Translations under genes and position numbers: made by a program | From: Mesorhizobium loti CJ3sym | GTDB lineage: Bacteria; Pseudomonadota; Alphaproteobacteria; Rhizobiales; Rhizobiaceae | DNA: 64,000 bases | NCBI RefSeq assembly: GCF_000472785.1 | Contig: NZ_AXAL01000025.1 | Span: 48,740-112,739, forward strand | Reading direction: 5' to 3' | Shown here: positions 44,009 through 53,071 of the stretch, in pieces | How positions within the stretch are numbered: position 1 is the stretch's first letter | How the letters are laid out: each line of letters starts with the position of its first letter | Notes under the pieces: generated by a model | The model's input: the letters and a program-made list of their open reading frames with translations, nothing else | Database searches by the model: none | Told to the model about the DNA's origin: nothing

Positions 44009-44620
44009 TCACCACATCGTCTTCTTCGCCCGCTCCGGCCATTCCTTGTCGTAGGCCTCACCATCGATGTTCTTGCGACTGGTGACTTCCAGGATTTTTC
44101 CGGGCGTTGGCAGAGACTTTGGGTCGACATGCCTTGCCGGGTTCCAGAGTTCTGACCGCACAATGGCTCGGGCGCATTGGAAGTAGACTGAATCGACGTC
44201 GATGACGGTCACTGAACGCGCCGCCTTGCCGTCGACCATGAAGGACGCGCAAAGCGCAGCATCCGTGGTGATGTGCGCCCGCCCGTTGATGCGCAGTGTG
44301 GTGCCGGAACCCGGCACCAGGAACAGCAGGCCGACACGCGGGTCGCGAATGATATTCCTCAGCGAATCGGCACGGTTGTTGCCACGCCGGTCCGGCATCA
44401 TCAGCGTTTTCGGATCGACGATACGCACGAAGCCGGCGAGATCGCCGCGCGGCGAACAATCCAGCCCCTCCGGTCCGCTGGTCGCCAGCGCGACAAAGGG
44501 CGAGGCCTCGATGAAGGCGGCATATTCGGGAATGACGTGATCGAGTTCCTTGACCAGCGAGGCTTCGCCTGGAACGCCATAGAGAGCTTCGAGCTGTTCG
44601 ACCGTGGTGATGCGCGACAT
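44009..44620 (-). CDS. Pyridoxamine 5'-phosphate oxidase family FMN-binding protein
   Basis: A 203 aa protein of the MSMEG_1061 type. SPFVALATSGPEGLDCSPRGD and PDRRGNNRADSLRNIIRDPRVG are the family's flavin-binding segments, followed by FLVPGSGTTLRINGRAHI. It may be a flavin-dependent reductase. The start at 44620 follows a purine-rich region, and the longer frame from 44659 lacks similarity. It is convergent with marR. Confidence 0.9.
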   Translation of the reverse strand: MSRITTVEQLEALYGVPGEASLVKELDHVIPEYAAFIEASPFVALATSGPEGLDCSPRGDLAGFVRIVDPKTLMMPDRRGNNRADSLRNIIRDPRVGLLFLVPGSGTTLRINGRAHITTDAALCASFMVDGKAARSVTVIDVDSVYFQCARAIVRSELWNPARHVDPKSLPTPGKILEVTSRKNIDGEAYDKEWPERAKKTMW

Positions 44621-44693
44621 CTCTTCCGTCTCCGAACCTTTGCCGGCGCTACTCCACATCGATGACGTTTTAACGACAGCGACGGGATTCGTT

Positions 44694-45047
44694 CTAGCGA
44701 TCGCGGCTCAAGCCTTTTTCCTCAAGCTCCGCCAGATAGGCATTCCAGCGCTCATCCCTCTCGTGGCCGAGCGTGTGCAGGTAGTTCCAAGTGAAAATGC
44801 CGGTGTCGTGGAAATCGTCGAAGGTGATGCGCACCGCGTAGTTGCCGACCGGCTCGATCTTCAGGATCGCCACATTGCGCTTGCCGGGAACCGTCACCCG
44901 CTGCTCGGGCGAATGACCCTGCACCTCGGCCGATGGCGAGGCAACGCGCAAGAGTTCCGCCGGCAGTTCGAACGGCTGGTGATTGGGAAAGGTGACCGAC
45001 AGCAGTTTGCGGTCCTTGGAGACCCTGAGTTCTTTTGGTGCGGTCAT
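44694..45047 (-). CDS. DUF971-domain protein
   Basis: A 117 aa protein. RVSKDRKLLSVTFPNHQPFE and RITFDDFHDTGIFTWNYLHTL with DERWNAYLAELEE are typical of DUF971 (gamma-butyrobetaine hydroxylase N-terminal-like). The aligned Zn-binding residues are not all evident. It is divergent from moaA, as in many alphaproteobacteria. Some DUF971 proteins are linked to Fe-S or Moco genes; role here unknown. Confidence 0.88.
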   Translation of the reverse strand: MTAPKELRVSKDRKLLSVTFPNHQPFELPAELLRVASPSAEVQGHSPEQRVTVPGKRNVAILKIEPVGNYAVRITFDDFHDTGIFTWNYLHTLGHERDERWNAYLAELEEKGLSRDR

Positions 45048-45118
45048 GCTGTTTGATCCCGTATCGATTGCCTTCCCTACGCCGCTTCGCGAAAAGCGAA
45101 AAGTCCTGATGAGGCCGA

Positions 45119-45135
45119 CCGACACATCGTGTCGG
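45119..45135. promoter_or_regulatory. Perfect inverted repeat in the DUF971-moaA gap
   Basis: CCGACAC-ATC-GTGTCGG, 7-bp arms. It is about 70 bases upstream of DUF971 and 110 upstream of moaA. No T tract follows on either strand, so it looks more like an operator than a terminator. Confidence 0.35.
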
Positions 45136-45186
45136 CTGCGGGATGTTACCAAAGATTGAGAAGCGGTATCTTGAATGGCGGGCTGG

Positions 45187-45214
45187 ATCGTATCACATAG
45201 CTGTATATAACGAC
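45187..45214. promoter_or_regulatory. Candidate ModE-type Mo-box before moaA
   Basis: ATCG at the left end and TATATAACGAC at the right end match the ends of the recalled ModE consensus (ATCGnTATATA-N6-TATATAACGAT) at exactly 28 bases total. The left TATATA half is poor. It ends 29 bases before the moaA ATG and may instead be a -10 region. Confidence 0.3.
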
Positions 45215-45243
45215 GCCGGTACCGGCCACGGAAACGCTCAAAC

Positions 45244-46239
45244 ATGAACATGATCGACCCCTTCGGTCGCACGATCAGCTATCTCAGAGTGTCGGTCACC
45301 GACCGCTGCGATTTCCGTTGCACCTATTGCATGGCCGAGGACATGACCTTCCTGCCGAAGAAGGACCTGTTGTCGCTGGAAGAGCTGGACCGGCTGTGTA
45401 CGGTTTTCATCGAAAAAGGCGTCAAGAGATTGCGCCTGACCGGTGGTGAGCCGCTTGTGCGCAAGAATATCATGCATCTGGTGCGCCAGCTGTCGCGCCA
45501 TCTCGCCAGCGGCGCGCTGGAAGAACTGACGCTGACCACCAACGGTTCGCAGCTGTCGCGTTTCGCCGCTGAACTCGCCGATTGCGGCGTCAGGCGTATC
45601 AACGTGTCGCTCGACACGCTCGACGCCGACAAGTTCCACAAGATCACCCGCTGGGGCCATCTCGACAAGGTCATGGCGGGCATCGATGCGGCGCAGGCGG
45701 CCGGGCTGAAGGTCAAGCTCAACGCGGTGGCGCTGAAGGATTTCAACGACGCCGAACTGCCCGATATGATGCGCTGGGCACATGGCCGCGGCATGGATCT
45801 GACCGTCATCGAAACCATGCCGATGGGCGAGATCGACGCCGACCGCACCGACCAGTATCTGCCTCTGTCGCTGCTGCGCGCCTCGCTGGAGCGCCAGTTC
45901 ACGCTGACCGACATTCCCTTCAAGACCGGTGGTCCGGCCCGCTATGTCCACGTCGCCGAGACCGGCGGCAAGCTCGGCTTCATCACGCCGATGACGCATA
46001 ATTTCTGCGAAAGCTGCAACCGCGTCCGGCTGACCTGCACCGGCACGCTCTATATGTGCCTCGGCCAGGAGGATGCGGCCGACCTGCGTTCGCCGTTGCG
46101 CGCATCCGAGGGCAATGAACTGGTCGCCGACGCGATCGACGAGGCGATCGGCCGCAAGCCGAAAGGCCATGACTTCATCATCGACCGCCGCACCAGCCGG
46201 CCATCGGTATCCCGGCATATGAGTGTGACGGGCGGCTGA
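45244..46239 (+). CDS. moaA: GTP 3',8-cyclase (molybdenum cofactor)
   Basis: Radical-SAM enzyme making the cyclic pyranopterin precursor from GTP. The 331 aa protein has the N-terminal cluster CDFRCTYC, GGEPLVRKNI, and the C-terminal cluster CESCNRVRLTCTG. It ends with the GG tail required for activity. mobA and mobB lie 2 kb downstream. Confidence 0.97.
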   Translation: MNMIDPFGRTISYLRVSVTDRCDFRCTYCMAEDMTFLPKKDLLSLEELDRLCTVFIEKGVKRLRLTGGEPLVRKNIMHLVRQLSRHLASGALEELTLTTNGSQLSRFAAELADCGVRRINVSLDTLDADKFHKITRWGHLDKVMAGIDAAQAAGLKVKLNAVALKDFNDAELPDMMRWAHGRGMDLTVIETMPMGEIDADRTDQYLPLSLLRASLERQFTLTDIPFKTGGPARYVHVAETGGKLGFITPMTHNFCESCNRVRLTCTGTLYMCLGQEDAADLRSPLRASEGNELVADAIDEAIGRKPKGHDFIIDRRTSRPSVSRHMSVTGG

Positions 46240-46294
46240 CCTTCCCGCCGATCTGTGCAAGGATTGCCTTCAAGCATCGGCTTTGGGGCAACAC

Positions 46295-46768
46295 ATGCGG
46301 CGGTTTTCTCTGACAATGGCGGTTCTAGCGATGCTTGCAGCAAGCAGCGCAATCGCCGCGCCTTCCACCTACGTGAACGAGCGATTCGGCACCGTCTGCA
46401 CCTTTCCCGACGAGATCTTCACCGATCGTCAGCCCGAGCCGGAAAATGGCGACGGACAGGTATGGCTGAGCGCTGATGGCGCCAGCCTGACCTGCTCCGG
46501 CATCCTCAACGTCGACGACGACACACCGAAAGGCTTTGTCGCCGACGAGAAGGCGAGCAAGGAACCTGGCTACACGGTCACCTACAGCAAGATCGGCAAG
46601 GGTTGGGCGGTGCTGTCGGGCATGAAGGGTGGAAAGATCTTTTATGAGCGGCGCCTGTTTGGCCGGGATGGCGTTATCCGCACGGTCTGGATCGATTATC
46701 CGCCCGCCCTCAAGTCGAAATACGATCCGCTGGTCGGCGCCATTGCCGGCAACCTCAAGGGACAGTGA
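46295..46768 (+). CDS. Secreted hypothetical protein
   Basis: A 157 aa exported protein; signal peptide ends at SAIAAP. Segments YVNERFGTVCTFPDEIF, GWAVLSGMKGGKIFYERRL and VWIDYPPALKSKYDPLV suggest a compact beta fold; two cysteines could pair. The ATG at 46295 was chosen over the TTG at 46283. No family recognised. Confidence 0.75.
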   Translation: MRRFSLTMAVLAMLAASSAIAAPSTYVNERFGTVCTFPDEIFTDRQPEPENGDGQVWLSADGASLTCSGILNVDDDTPKGFVADEKASKEPGYTVTYSKIGKGWAVLSGMKGGKIFYERRLFGRDGVIRTVWIDYPPALKSKYDPLVGAIAGNLKGQ

Positions 46769-46888
46769 GTATTTCGGATCACTCCCCAGAAAAAGTCTTG
46801 TTCGCGAACCGCCGCCGGATTTACGGCCAGCCTGTTCCGGCCTAGCCTTCCTCCGGAAGCGGCTCATCGCTCACAGGGGGAACACGTC

Positions 46889-47248
46889 ATGCGCAAACTC
46901 ATTCTTTCTCTTGCGTTGCTTGGCTTCACGGCGCTGCCCGCGGCGGCTCAGTCGATCGGCGGCACCTATACCGTCGCCGGCACGAATTTCGATGGATCGA
47001 AATATGGCGGCGAGGCAACGATCACGCTGACCAGCGAGACCACTTGCACGATCCATTGGGAGACCGGCGGCTCATCCTCTGACGGCATCTGCATGCGCAA
47101 CGACGACGCCTTTTCCGCCGGCTATGTCATGGGCAAGGATATCGGCCTCGTCGTCTACAAGGTCGGGGAAGACGGGTCGCTGCACGGCCTGTGGACGATC
47201 GCTGGCAAGGACGGCAACGGCACCGAGGTGCTGACGCCGAAGAAGTAG
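46889..47248 (+). CDS. Secreted hypothetical protein, lipocalin-like beta pattern
   Basis: A 119 aa exported protein; signal peptide ends at PAAAQ. Alternating strands GTYTVAGTNFDGSKYGG, EATITLTSETTCTIHWETG and GKDIGLVVYKVGEDG suggest a small beta-barrel; two Cys. GGGGGAA precedes the ATG. No family recognised. Confidence 0.75.
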   Translation: MRKLILSLALLGFTALPAAAQSIGGTYTVAGTNFDGSKYGGEATITLTSETTCTIHWETGGSSSDGICMRNDDAFSAGYVMGKDIGLVVYKVGEDGSLHGLWTIAGKDGNGTEVLTPKK

Positions 47249-47426
47249 ACATCGTTGCTGCCGGATAACTTTCGGGAGGCGATGCCGCCTTCCGACAGGA
47301 TTCATGCCTGATCCAGGATTGATTTCACACCAGCGGGATTGAATACCCGCCTGGCCCAGCCCTTTGCCATTGCTGTTTCGTAGCGGGCTGTTACAGGCTT
47401 GCTTGCCAAAGCAATCGGTAGATGTC

Positions 47427-48347
47427 TTGCCTCTGTCCCCAAATCTTCGCGGCGCGTTGTTCATGATGGTGGCGATGGTTGGCTTCACGCTCAACGACGC
47501 CATCACCAAATACTCTTCGCAATCCATGAACATGGCGCAGGTCATGCTGATCAGAGGGGCATTTGCCTCGCTCTTCGTCGGCCTGTTGGCCTGGCAACGT
47601 GGCGCGCTTTTGCGGCCGCGCCTGATGCTGCAGCCGCTGGTGGCAATCCGTGTCCTGGGCGAAGCGGGCGGCACGGTGTCATTTCTCGTGGCGCTTGCCC
47701 ATTTGCCGATCGGCAGTGTCTCGGCCGTTCTTCAGGCGCTGCCGCTGGCGGTGACGATGGGCGCCGCGCTGTTTTTCGGCGAAGCGGTCGGCTGGCGGCG
47801 CTGGCTGGCGATCGCTGTCGGTTTTGTCGGTGTACTGGTCATCGTGCGGCCGGGCTTTGACGGCTTCAGCATCTATTCCCTTTGGGCGCTGGCCAGCGTC
47901 GCATGCTGCACCGTGCGTGATCTCGCCACCAAGCGCATCCCCCAGACTATACCGACAATGCTGGTCTCGACCGCCACCGCACTGGCAATGACCATCGTCG
48001 GCGCGGTGCTGTTGTCGCCGATGGGCGGCTGGACGCCGATGACCAGCGGAAGCACGGCGCTGCTGGCACTGGCCGCGGTGCTCGTGCTCATCGGTTATCA
48101 AACCATCATCATGGCAATGCGCTCGGGCGAAATCTCCTTCATCGCGCCGTTCCGCTATACGGCGCTGCTCTGGTCCATCCTGCTTGGCTTGATCGTCTTC
48201 GGCGATTTCCCTGACATGCCGATGATCGTCGGCGCAGCAATCGTCGTCGGCTCGGGTCTCTATACGCTTTATCGCGAACGGGTGGTCGGCCGGCGAAGGA
48301 TCGTCGCTGAAACGACCGGGCCGGCCATGGCGCCGGATGGAATCTAA
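47427..48347 (+). CDS. DMT-superfamily (EamA) transporter
   Basis: A 306 aa inner-membrane protein with ten helices in two EamA repeats. GFTLNDAITKYSSQSMNMAQ and PIGSVSAVLQALPLAVTMGAAL are family segments. The start is probably TTG at 47427 (LPLSPNLRGALFMMVAM), where similarity to relatives begins; an in-frame TTG at 47364 is also open. Substrate unknown. Confidence 0.9.
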   Translation: MPLSPNLRGALFMMVAMVGFTLNDAITKYSSQSMNMAQVMLIRGAFASLFVGLLAWQRGALLRPRLMLQPLVAIRVLGEAGGTVSFLVALAHLPIGSVSAVLQALPLAVTMGAALFFGEAVGWRRWLAIAVGFVGVLVIVRPGFDGFSIYSLWALASVACCTVRDLATKRIPQTIPTMLVSTATALAMTIVGAVLLSPMGGWTPMTSGSTALLALAAVLVLIGYQTIIMAMRSGEISFIAPFRYTALLWSILLGLIVFGDFPDMPMIVGAAIVVGSGLYTLYRERVVGRRRIVAETTGPAMAPDGI

Positions 48348-48390
48348 GCAGGTCTTGTGATTTCCGGCGGCTGGCGTACAGGCTCGATGC

Positions 48391-49017
48391 ATGAGGCGAG
48401 ATATTGCAGGGATCGTCCTGGCCGGCGGCCAGTCGAGGCGGATGGGCGGCGGCGACAAGAGCCTGTTGCCGCTTGGCGACGGCTGCGTGCTTGACCAGGT
48501 CTTGGCGCGCTTTGGCCCGCAGCTTGAAACCATGGCGCTGAGCGCCAATGGCGACCCCGCACGCTTCGCCCGTTTCGGCCTGCCGGTGCTTGCCGACACC
48601 GTCGGAGGCTTTGCCGGACCGCTCGCCGGAATTCTCACTGGCCTCGAATGGGCCGTTGCCAATACGCCTTGCAAGGCGATCGTCACCGCTGCCGGCGACA
48701 CGCCTTTCCTGCCGCTTGATCTCGTCGACCGTCTGGCGGCGGCGGCCGGCCGACATTCCGATTCGATCGCCGTTGCATCGTCGGCCGGCCGGAGGCATCC
48801 GACCTTCGCGCTGTGGCCGGTCGGATGCCGTGACGCCTTGCGGCATTTCCTGGTCGATGAGGACAACAGGCGGGTGTCGGCCTTCATCGAGCGCCACGGC
48901 CATGTCGAGGTGGAATTCCCGGTCTTGCAATCCGCGGGGCTCGATCCTTTCTTCAACATCAATGTGCCGGAAGATCTTGCCGAGGCCCAGCGCCTGTTGC
49001 AAAGCATGACGGCATGA
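48391..49017 (+). CDS. mobA: Molybdenum cofactor guanylyltransferase
   Basis: Attaches GMP to molybdopterin. The 208 aa protein has AGIVLAGGQSRRMGGGDKSL at the N-terminus and the TAAGDTPFLP Mg-binding segment. It overlaps mobB by ATGA, so the pair is coupled. Confidence 0.96.
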   Translation: MRRDIAGIVLAGGQSRRMGGGDKSLLPLGDGCVLDQVLARFGPQLETMALSANGDPARFARFGLPVLADTVGGFAGPLAGILTGLEWAVANTPCKAIVTAAGDTPFLPLDLVDRLAAAAGRHSDSIAVASSAGRRHPTFALWPVGCRDALRHFLVDEDNRRVSAFIERHGHVEVEFPVLQSAGLDPFFNINVPEDLAEAQRLLQSMTA

Positions 49018-49523
49018 ACAGACGCGTCTTCGGCATCACCGGCTGGAAAAACGCCGGCAAGACCACACTGACCGAAAAGCTGGTCGCCGAACTTGTGCGG
49101 CGCGGCTGGAAGGTCTCGACGGTCAAACATGCCCATCATGATTTCGACATCGACAAGCCGGGCGCGGACAGCTTCCGCCATCGCCAGGCCGGCGCCACCG
49201 AGGTCGCGATCGTGTCCGGCAATCGTTGGGCGCTGATGCACGAATTGCGTGGCGAGCATGAGCCGCCGCTGGACGAGGTCCTCTCGCGGCTCGCGCCCTG
49301 CGATATCGTGCTGGTGGAAGGCTATAAGCGCGAGTCCCACCGCAAGATCGAAACCAGGCGCCTGGAAGCCAAGGACCGGACACCGCTATCGGCGAGCGAT
49401 CCCAATATTGTCGCTGTTGCCGCGGATTTCGCCGCCGCGGACAACAGCCTGCCGGTATTCGACCTTGACGACGCAAAATCCATAGTCGACTTCATCGAGC
49501 GCACGACCGGCCTCGTTGCTTGA
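49014..49523 (+). CDS. mobB: Molybdopterin-guanine dinucleotide biosynthesis protein B
   Basis: GTP-binding adaptor for MobA. The 169 aa protein has Walker A ITGWKNAGKTTL, STVKHAHHDFDIDKPGADSF and VLVEGYKRESHRKIE, the family segments. Confidence 0.95.
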   Translation: MNRRVFGITGWKNAGKTTLTEKLVAELVRRGWKVSTVKHAHHDFDIDKPGADSFRHRQAGATEVAIVSGNRWALMHELRGEHEPPLDEVLSRLAPCDIVLVEGYKRESHRKIETRRLEAKDRTPLSASDPNIVAVAADFAAADNSLPVFDLDDAKSIVDFIERTTGLVA

Positions 49524-49681
49524 GATGTAACGTAACGGCAGAACCCCATTACCGATTTTGGTGGTTTTGCAGTTGCTTTTTTCTTGGAAAGAGTGGGAGT
49601 ATCGCGCCAGCGGGCGGTCAAAAGCACCGCCCCACAGAGCCGTTTCGGAACGACGGCCGGGACCATAAAGAGAGGACTATC

Positions 49682-50467
49682 ATGCGTATTGCACTGCGTA
49701 TCGCGCTCGCCGCATCGGCTGCGCTGCTGACGCTCGGCGTGGCCCAGGCCCAGGAAAAGACCCTGCGGATCGGCACCGAAGGCGCCTACCCCCCTTTCAA
49801 CAACCTGACCTCCGACGGCAAGCTCGTCGGCTTCGACATCGACATCGCCCAGGCGCTTTGCGATCAGATGAAGGTCAAGTGCACCTTCGTCGCCCAGGAT
49901 TGGGACGGCATCATCCCGGCGCTTCAGGCCGGCAAGTTCGACGCCATCGTCGCCTCGATGTCGATTACGCCGGAGCGCAAGGAGAAGGTCGACTTCTCGC
50001 ACAAATACTACAACACGCCTTCGGCGCTTGCCGTGCCGAAAGACTCGACGCTGAAGGGCGTGACCAAGGCAGATCTCGCCGGCAAGACCGTCGGTGTCGC
50101 CACGACGACTACCCATTTCAACTATGCCTCGAAGACCTACACCGACAGCACCGTGAAGGGCTATCCGAGCAGCCCCGAGGAGCAGGCAGATCTTGCCAAT
50201 GGTCGTCTCGACGCCATCGAGGACGATATCGTCGTGCTGCAGCAGTGGCTGGATTCGCCTGACGGCGCCTGCTGCAAGATTCTCGGCCAGCCGTCGCCGC
50301 AGCCTGTCGAGATCTTCGGACCCGGTGCCGGCATCGCGGTGCGCAAGGGTGAGACGGATCTGGTCAATCAGCTCAACTCGGCCATCGACGCCATCCGCGC
50401 TAACGGAAAATACAAGGAAATCAACGACAAGTACTTCAAGTTCGACGTCTACGGTGGCGATTCCTGA
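49682..50467 (+). CDS. Polar amino-acid ABC transporter substrate-binding protein (family 3)
   Basis: A 261 aa periplasmic binding protein. The signal peptide ends at AQAQE. LRIGTEGAYPPFNNLTSDGKLVGFDIDIAQALCDQM and MSITPERKEKVDFSHKYY (shown here by its parts) are typical of Lys/Arg/ornithine/His binding proteins. GAGAGG precedes the ATG. Cys pair CCKILG is near the C-terminal third. Confidence 0.92.
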   Translation: MRIALRIALAASAALLTLGVAQAQEKTLRIGTEGAYPPFNNLTSDGKLVGFDIDIAQALCDQMKVKCTFVAQDWDGIIPALQAGKFDAIVASMSITPERKEKVDFSHKYYNTPSALAVPKDSTLKGVTKADLAGKTVGVATTTTHFNYASKTYTDSTVKGYPSSPEEQADLANGRLDAIEDDIVVLQQWLDSPDGACCKILGQPSPQPVEIFGPGAGIAVRKGETDLVNQLNSAIDAIRANGKYKEINDKYFKFDVYGGDS

Positions 50468-50478
50468 TCAATATGGTC

Positions 50479-50509
50479 AAGACGGCGGGGTAATCCTCGC
50501 CGTCTTTCT
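50479..50509 (+). terminator. Intra-operon attenuating terminator
   Basis: AAGACGGCG (50479-50487) pairs with CGCCGTCTT (50498-50506), loop GGGTAATCCT, then TCT. It lies between the binding protein and the first permease and would keep binding protein expression above that of the permeases. Confidence 0.65.
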
Positions 50510-50545
50510 ATTCGCATCGGAATGCTCGGGAGATAAGATTCGTCA

Positions 50546-51265
50546 ATGCCAGCCCAAAGCATATGGACACTGCTCAGTTGGGGACCTGATGGCTGGAGTG
50601 ACGATATTGCGTATGGCGTCGTAGTAACGGTCCTGCTTGCGCTGGCGACGCTCCCCATTGGTTTGGCGATCGGCTTTTTTATCGCGCTGGCCAAGCAGTC
50701 TGAAGAGCCCTCGCTGCGCCTTGCCGCCAACATCTACACCACGGTCTTCCGTGGCCTGCCGGAGTTGGTGACACTTTTCCTGTTTTTCTTCGGCATGCCG
50801 ATCCTGCTGCAACATCTCGTCAGATTTTTCTGGCCAGACGCGACAATCGACGTCAACAGCTTCGTTGCGGGCATGATCGTGCTCTCGCTGATCTTTTCGT
50901 CCTACGCCAGCGAGGTTTTCCTTTCGGCATTCCGCGCCATACCGAAAGGCCAGTACGAAGGCGGATACGCCATCGGTCTTTCGTACTGGCTGACAATGCG
51001 CAAGGTGATCCTGCCGCAGTTGTTACGGATCGCCTTCCCCGGCCTGGAGAATTGCTGGCTCAGCCTGTTGAAGGACACCTCGCTGGTGTCGGTCGTCGGT
51101 CTCGCCGAGACCTTGCGCAACGCCGGCGTGGCCGCTCGCGTGACCAAGCATTCCTTCCTGTTTTACGGCGTCGCGGCGCTGGTCTTTCTCTGCCTGGCAG
51201 TCGTGTCGTCTTTCGCCACCAGCGCCATTTTGCGCTCGCTCGGCCGACGTGAGGCGCAACGATGA
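50546..51265 (+). CDS. Polar amino-acid ABC transporter permease 1 (HisQ type)
   Basis: A 239 aa inner-membrane protein with five or six helices. TTVFRGLPELVTLFLFFFG and FRAIPKGQYEGGYAIGLSY (EAA loop) are typical of HisQ/ArtQ permeases. It overlaps the next permease by ATGA. Confidence 0.93.
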   Translation: MPAQSIWTLLSWGPDGWSDDIAYGVVVTVLLALATLPIGLAIGFFIALAKQSEEPSLRLAANIYTTVFRGLPELVTLFLFFFGMPILLQHLVRFFWPDATIDVNSFVAGMIVLSLIFSSYASEVFLSAFRAIPKGQYEGGYAIGLSYWLTMRKVILPQLLRIAFPGLENCWLSLLKDTSLVSVVGLAETLRNAGVAARVTKHSFLFYGVAALVFLCLAVVSSFATSAILRSLGRREAQR

Positions 51266-52083
51266 GCGCCACGACCGCCATGGTTGAACCGCCACCGCCG
51301 CAGCTGCGCGGCTGGCCGCGCAAGCGCATCGTCGGCTATGCGCTGGTCGGTGTTTGGATAGCCTTTGGCCTTGGCATCGTCAGCTACCTGTTCTTTGCCT
51401 GGAATGCCGCCTTCTTCGCCAAATATGCGCCGGCCTATCTGCAGGGGCTGGGCGTCACCCTGTCGCTGGTGGCCATTTCGATGGTGCTTGGCGCCGCCTT
51501 GTCCGTGCCTGTTGCCTATGGGCGTATGTCCAGGAACGGTATCCTGTCCGGCCTTGCCTATTGCTACGTCTATTTCTTCCGTGGCACGCCGCTGCTGGTT
51601 CAGACGTTCCTGGTCTATTACGGGCTGGGTTCGTTCCGGCCGGAACTCCAGATGATCGGCCTTTGGGATTTTTTCAAAGACGCTTTCAACTGTGGCGTCT
51701 TCGCATTTGCGCTCAACACCGCCGCCTACCAGGCGGAAATCCTGCGCGGCGCTATCGAGAGCGTGTCAAGGGGCCAATGGGAAGGCGCTGCCTCGCTTGG
51801 CCTGCACAAATTGCAGACGCTGCGCAAGATCATCCTGCCGCAGGCGTTGATTGTCGCCTTGCGGCCTTATGGCAACGAGTTGATCCTGATGATCAAGGCG
51901 TCCGCCATCGTTGCCATCATCACCGTCTACGATCTGATGGGTAACGCGAAACTCGCTTTCGCCAACTCGTTCGACATCCAAGCCTATATCTGGGTCGCTC
52001 TGGTCTACCTTGTCATGGTCGAGTTGCTGCGCCATGGCGTGGAATGGATCGAGCGCCGGATCACCATCCACCTGAAACGCTGA
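51262..52083 (+). CDS. Polar amino-acid ABC transporter permease 2 (HisM type)
   Basis: A 273 aa inner-membrane protein with an N-terminal extension. YFFRGTPLLVQTFLVYYG and SVSRGQWEGAASLGLHKLQT are family segments. Both permeases form the channel. No ATP-binding gene follows; the next gene is a dehydrogenase, so the ATPase must lie elsewhere. Confidence 0.93.
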   Translation: MSATTAMVEPPPPQLRGWPRKRIVGYALVGVWIAFGLGIVSYLFFAWNAAFFAKYAPAYLQGLGVTLSLVAISMVLGAALSVPVAYGRMSRNGILSGLAYCYVYFFRGTPLLVQTFLVYYGLGSFRPELQMIGLWDFFKDAFNCGVFAFALNTAAYQAEILRGAIESVSRGQWEGAASLGLHKLQTLRKIILPQALIVALRPYGNELILMIKASAIVAIITVYDLMGNAKLAFANSFDIQAYIWVALVYLVMVELLRHGVEWIERRITIHLKR

Positions 52084-52195
52084 CCTTTTCCCACTCGGCT
52101 GTGCCAGTCGATCGGTCTGGACACGTCTTGACGAATTGAGCGCAGGGCCTAGAGCTTTCGCAGCAATTTCGTTTTTCCGTCTGAAGGGCAAGCTC

Positions 52196-53065
52196 ATGGC
52201 ATCTGTGGCATTTCTCGGTCTTGGCGTGATGGGTTATCCGATGGCCGGACACCTCCGCAACAAAGGCGGCCATGACGTCACTGTCTACAACCGCACCAAG
52301 GCCAAAGCCGAGCAATGGGTCGGCCAGCATGGTGGCGCCTTTGCCGAGACGCCGGCAGAGGCAGCCAGAGACAGGGACTTCGTCTTCTCCTGCGTAGGCA
52401 ATGACGACGATCTGCGTTCGGTGACGACAGGTCCGCAAGGCGCCTTCCAATCGATGAAGAAAGGTTCGGTCTTCATCGACAACACCACGGCCTCGGCAGA
52501 GGTTGCGCGCGAACTGGCGGCTACGGCGCAAGCAGGTGGTTTTTCGTTCCTCGATGCGCCGGTCTCCGGTGGCCAGGCTGGCGCCGAGAACGGTGTGCTG
52601 ACCGTCATGGTCGGCGGCGACCAGGCTGCCTTCGACATGGCACGACCGGTCATCGACGCCTTTGCCCGCATGGTCGGGCTGATGGGTCCGGCAGGCTCCG
52701 GCCAACTCACCAAGATGATCAACCAGATCACGATTGCCGGCCTTGTACAGGGCCTGGCCGAAGGCATTCATTTCGGCAAGAAGGCCGGGCTCGATATCGA
52801 GAAGGTGATCGAGGTGATCTCCAAGGGCGCGGCGGGTTCCTGGCAGATGGAAAACCGGCACAAGACGATGAATGCGGGAAAATATGATTTCGGCTTTGCC
52901 GTCGACTGGATGCGCAAGGATCTCGGCATCTGCCTGGATGAAGCCGACCGCAACGGCGCCAGGCTGCCGGTGACAGCACTTGTCGACCAGTTCTACAAGG
53001 ACGTACAGGCGATGGGCGGCAAGCGCTGGGACACGTCCTCGCTGCTGGCGCGCCTGGAGAAGTAG
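52196..53065 (+). CDS. NAD(P)-dependent beta-hydroxyacid dehydrogenase (3-hydroxyisobutyrate type)
   Basis: A 289 aa enzyme. SVAFLGLGVMGYPMAGHL is the NAD motif, FLDAPVSGGQAGAENG the substrate site and GSGQLTKMINQITIA carries the catalytic Lys. Members act on 3-hydroxyisobutyrate, tartronate semialdehyde or glyoxylate. The start at 52196 was chosen over an open frame from 52136. Confidence 0.92.
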   Translation: MASVAFLGLGVMGYPMAGHLRNKGGHDVTVYNRTKAKAEQWVGQHGGAFAETPAEAARDRDFVFSCVGNDDDLRSVTTGPQGAFQSMKKGSVFIDNTTASAEVARELAATAQAGGFSFLDAPVSGGQAGAENGVLTVMVGGDQAAFDMARPVIDAFARMVGLMGPAGSGQLTKMINQITIAGLVQGLAEGIHFGKKAGLDIEKVIEVISKGAAGSWQMENRHKTMNAGKYDFGFAVDWMRKDLGICLDEADRNGARLPVTALVDQFYKDVQAMGGKRWDTSSLLARLEK

Positions 53066-53071
53066 GCGACC

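Noticed and set aside
47679..49340. 553-codon open frame opposite the DMT transporter, mobA and mobB
   Set aside because: It spans three recognised genes on the other strand and shows no family motif.
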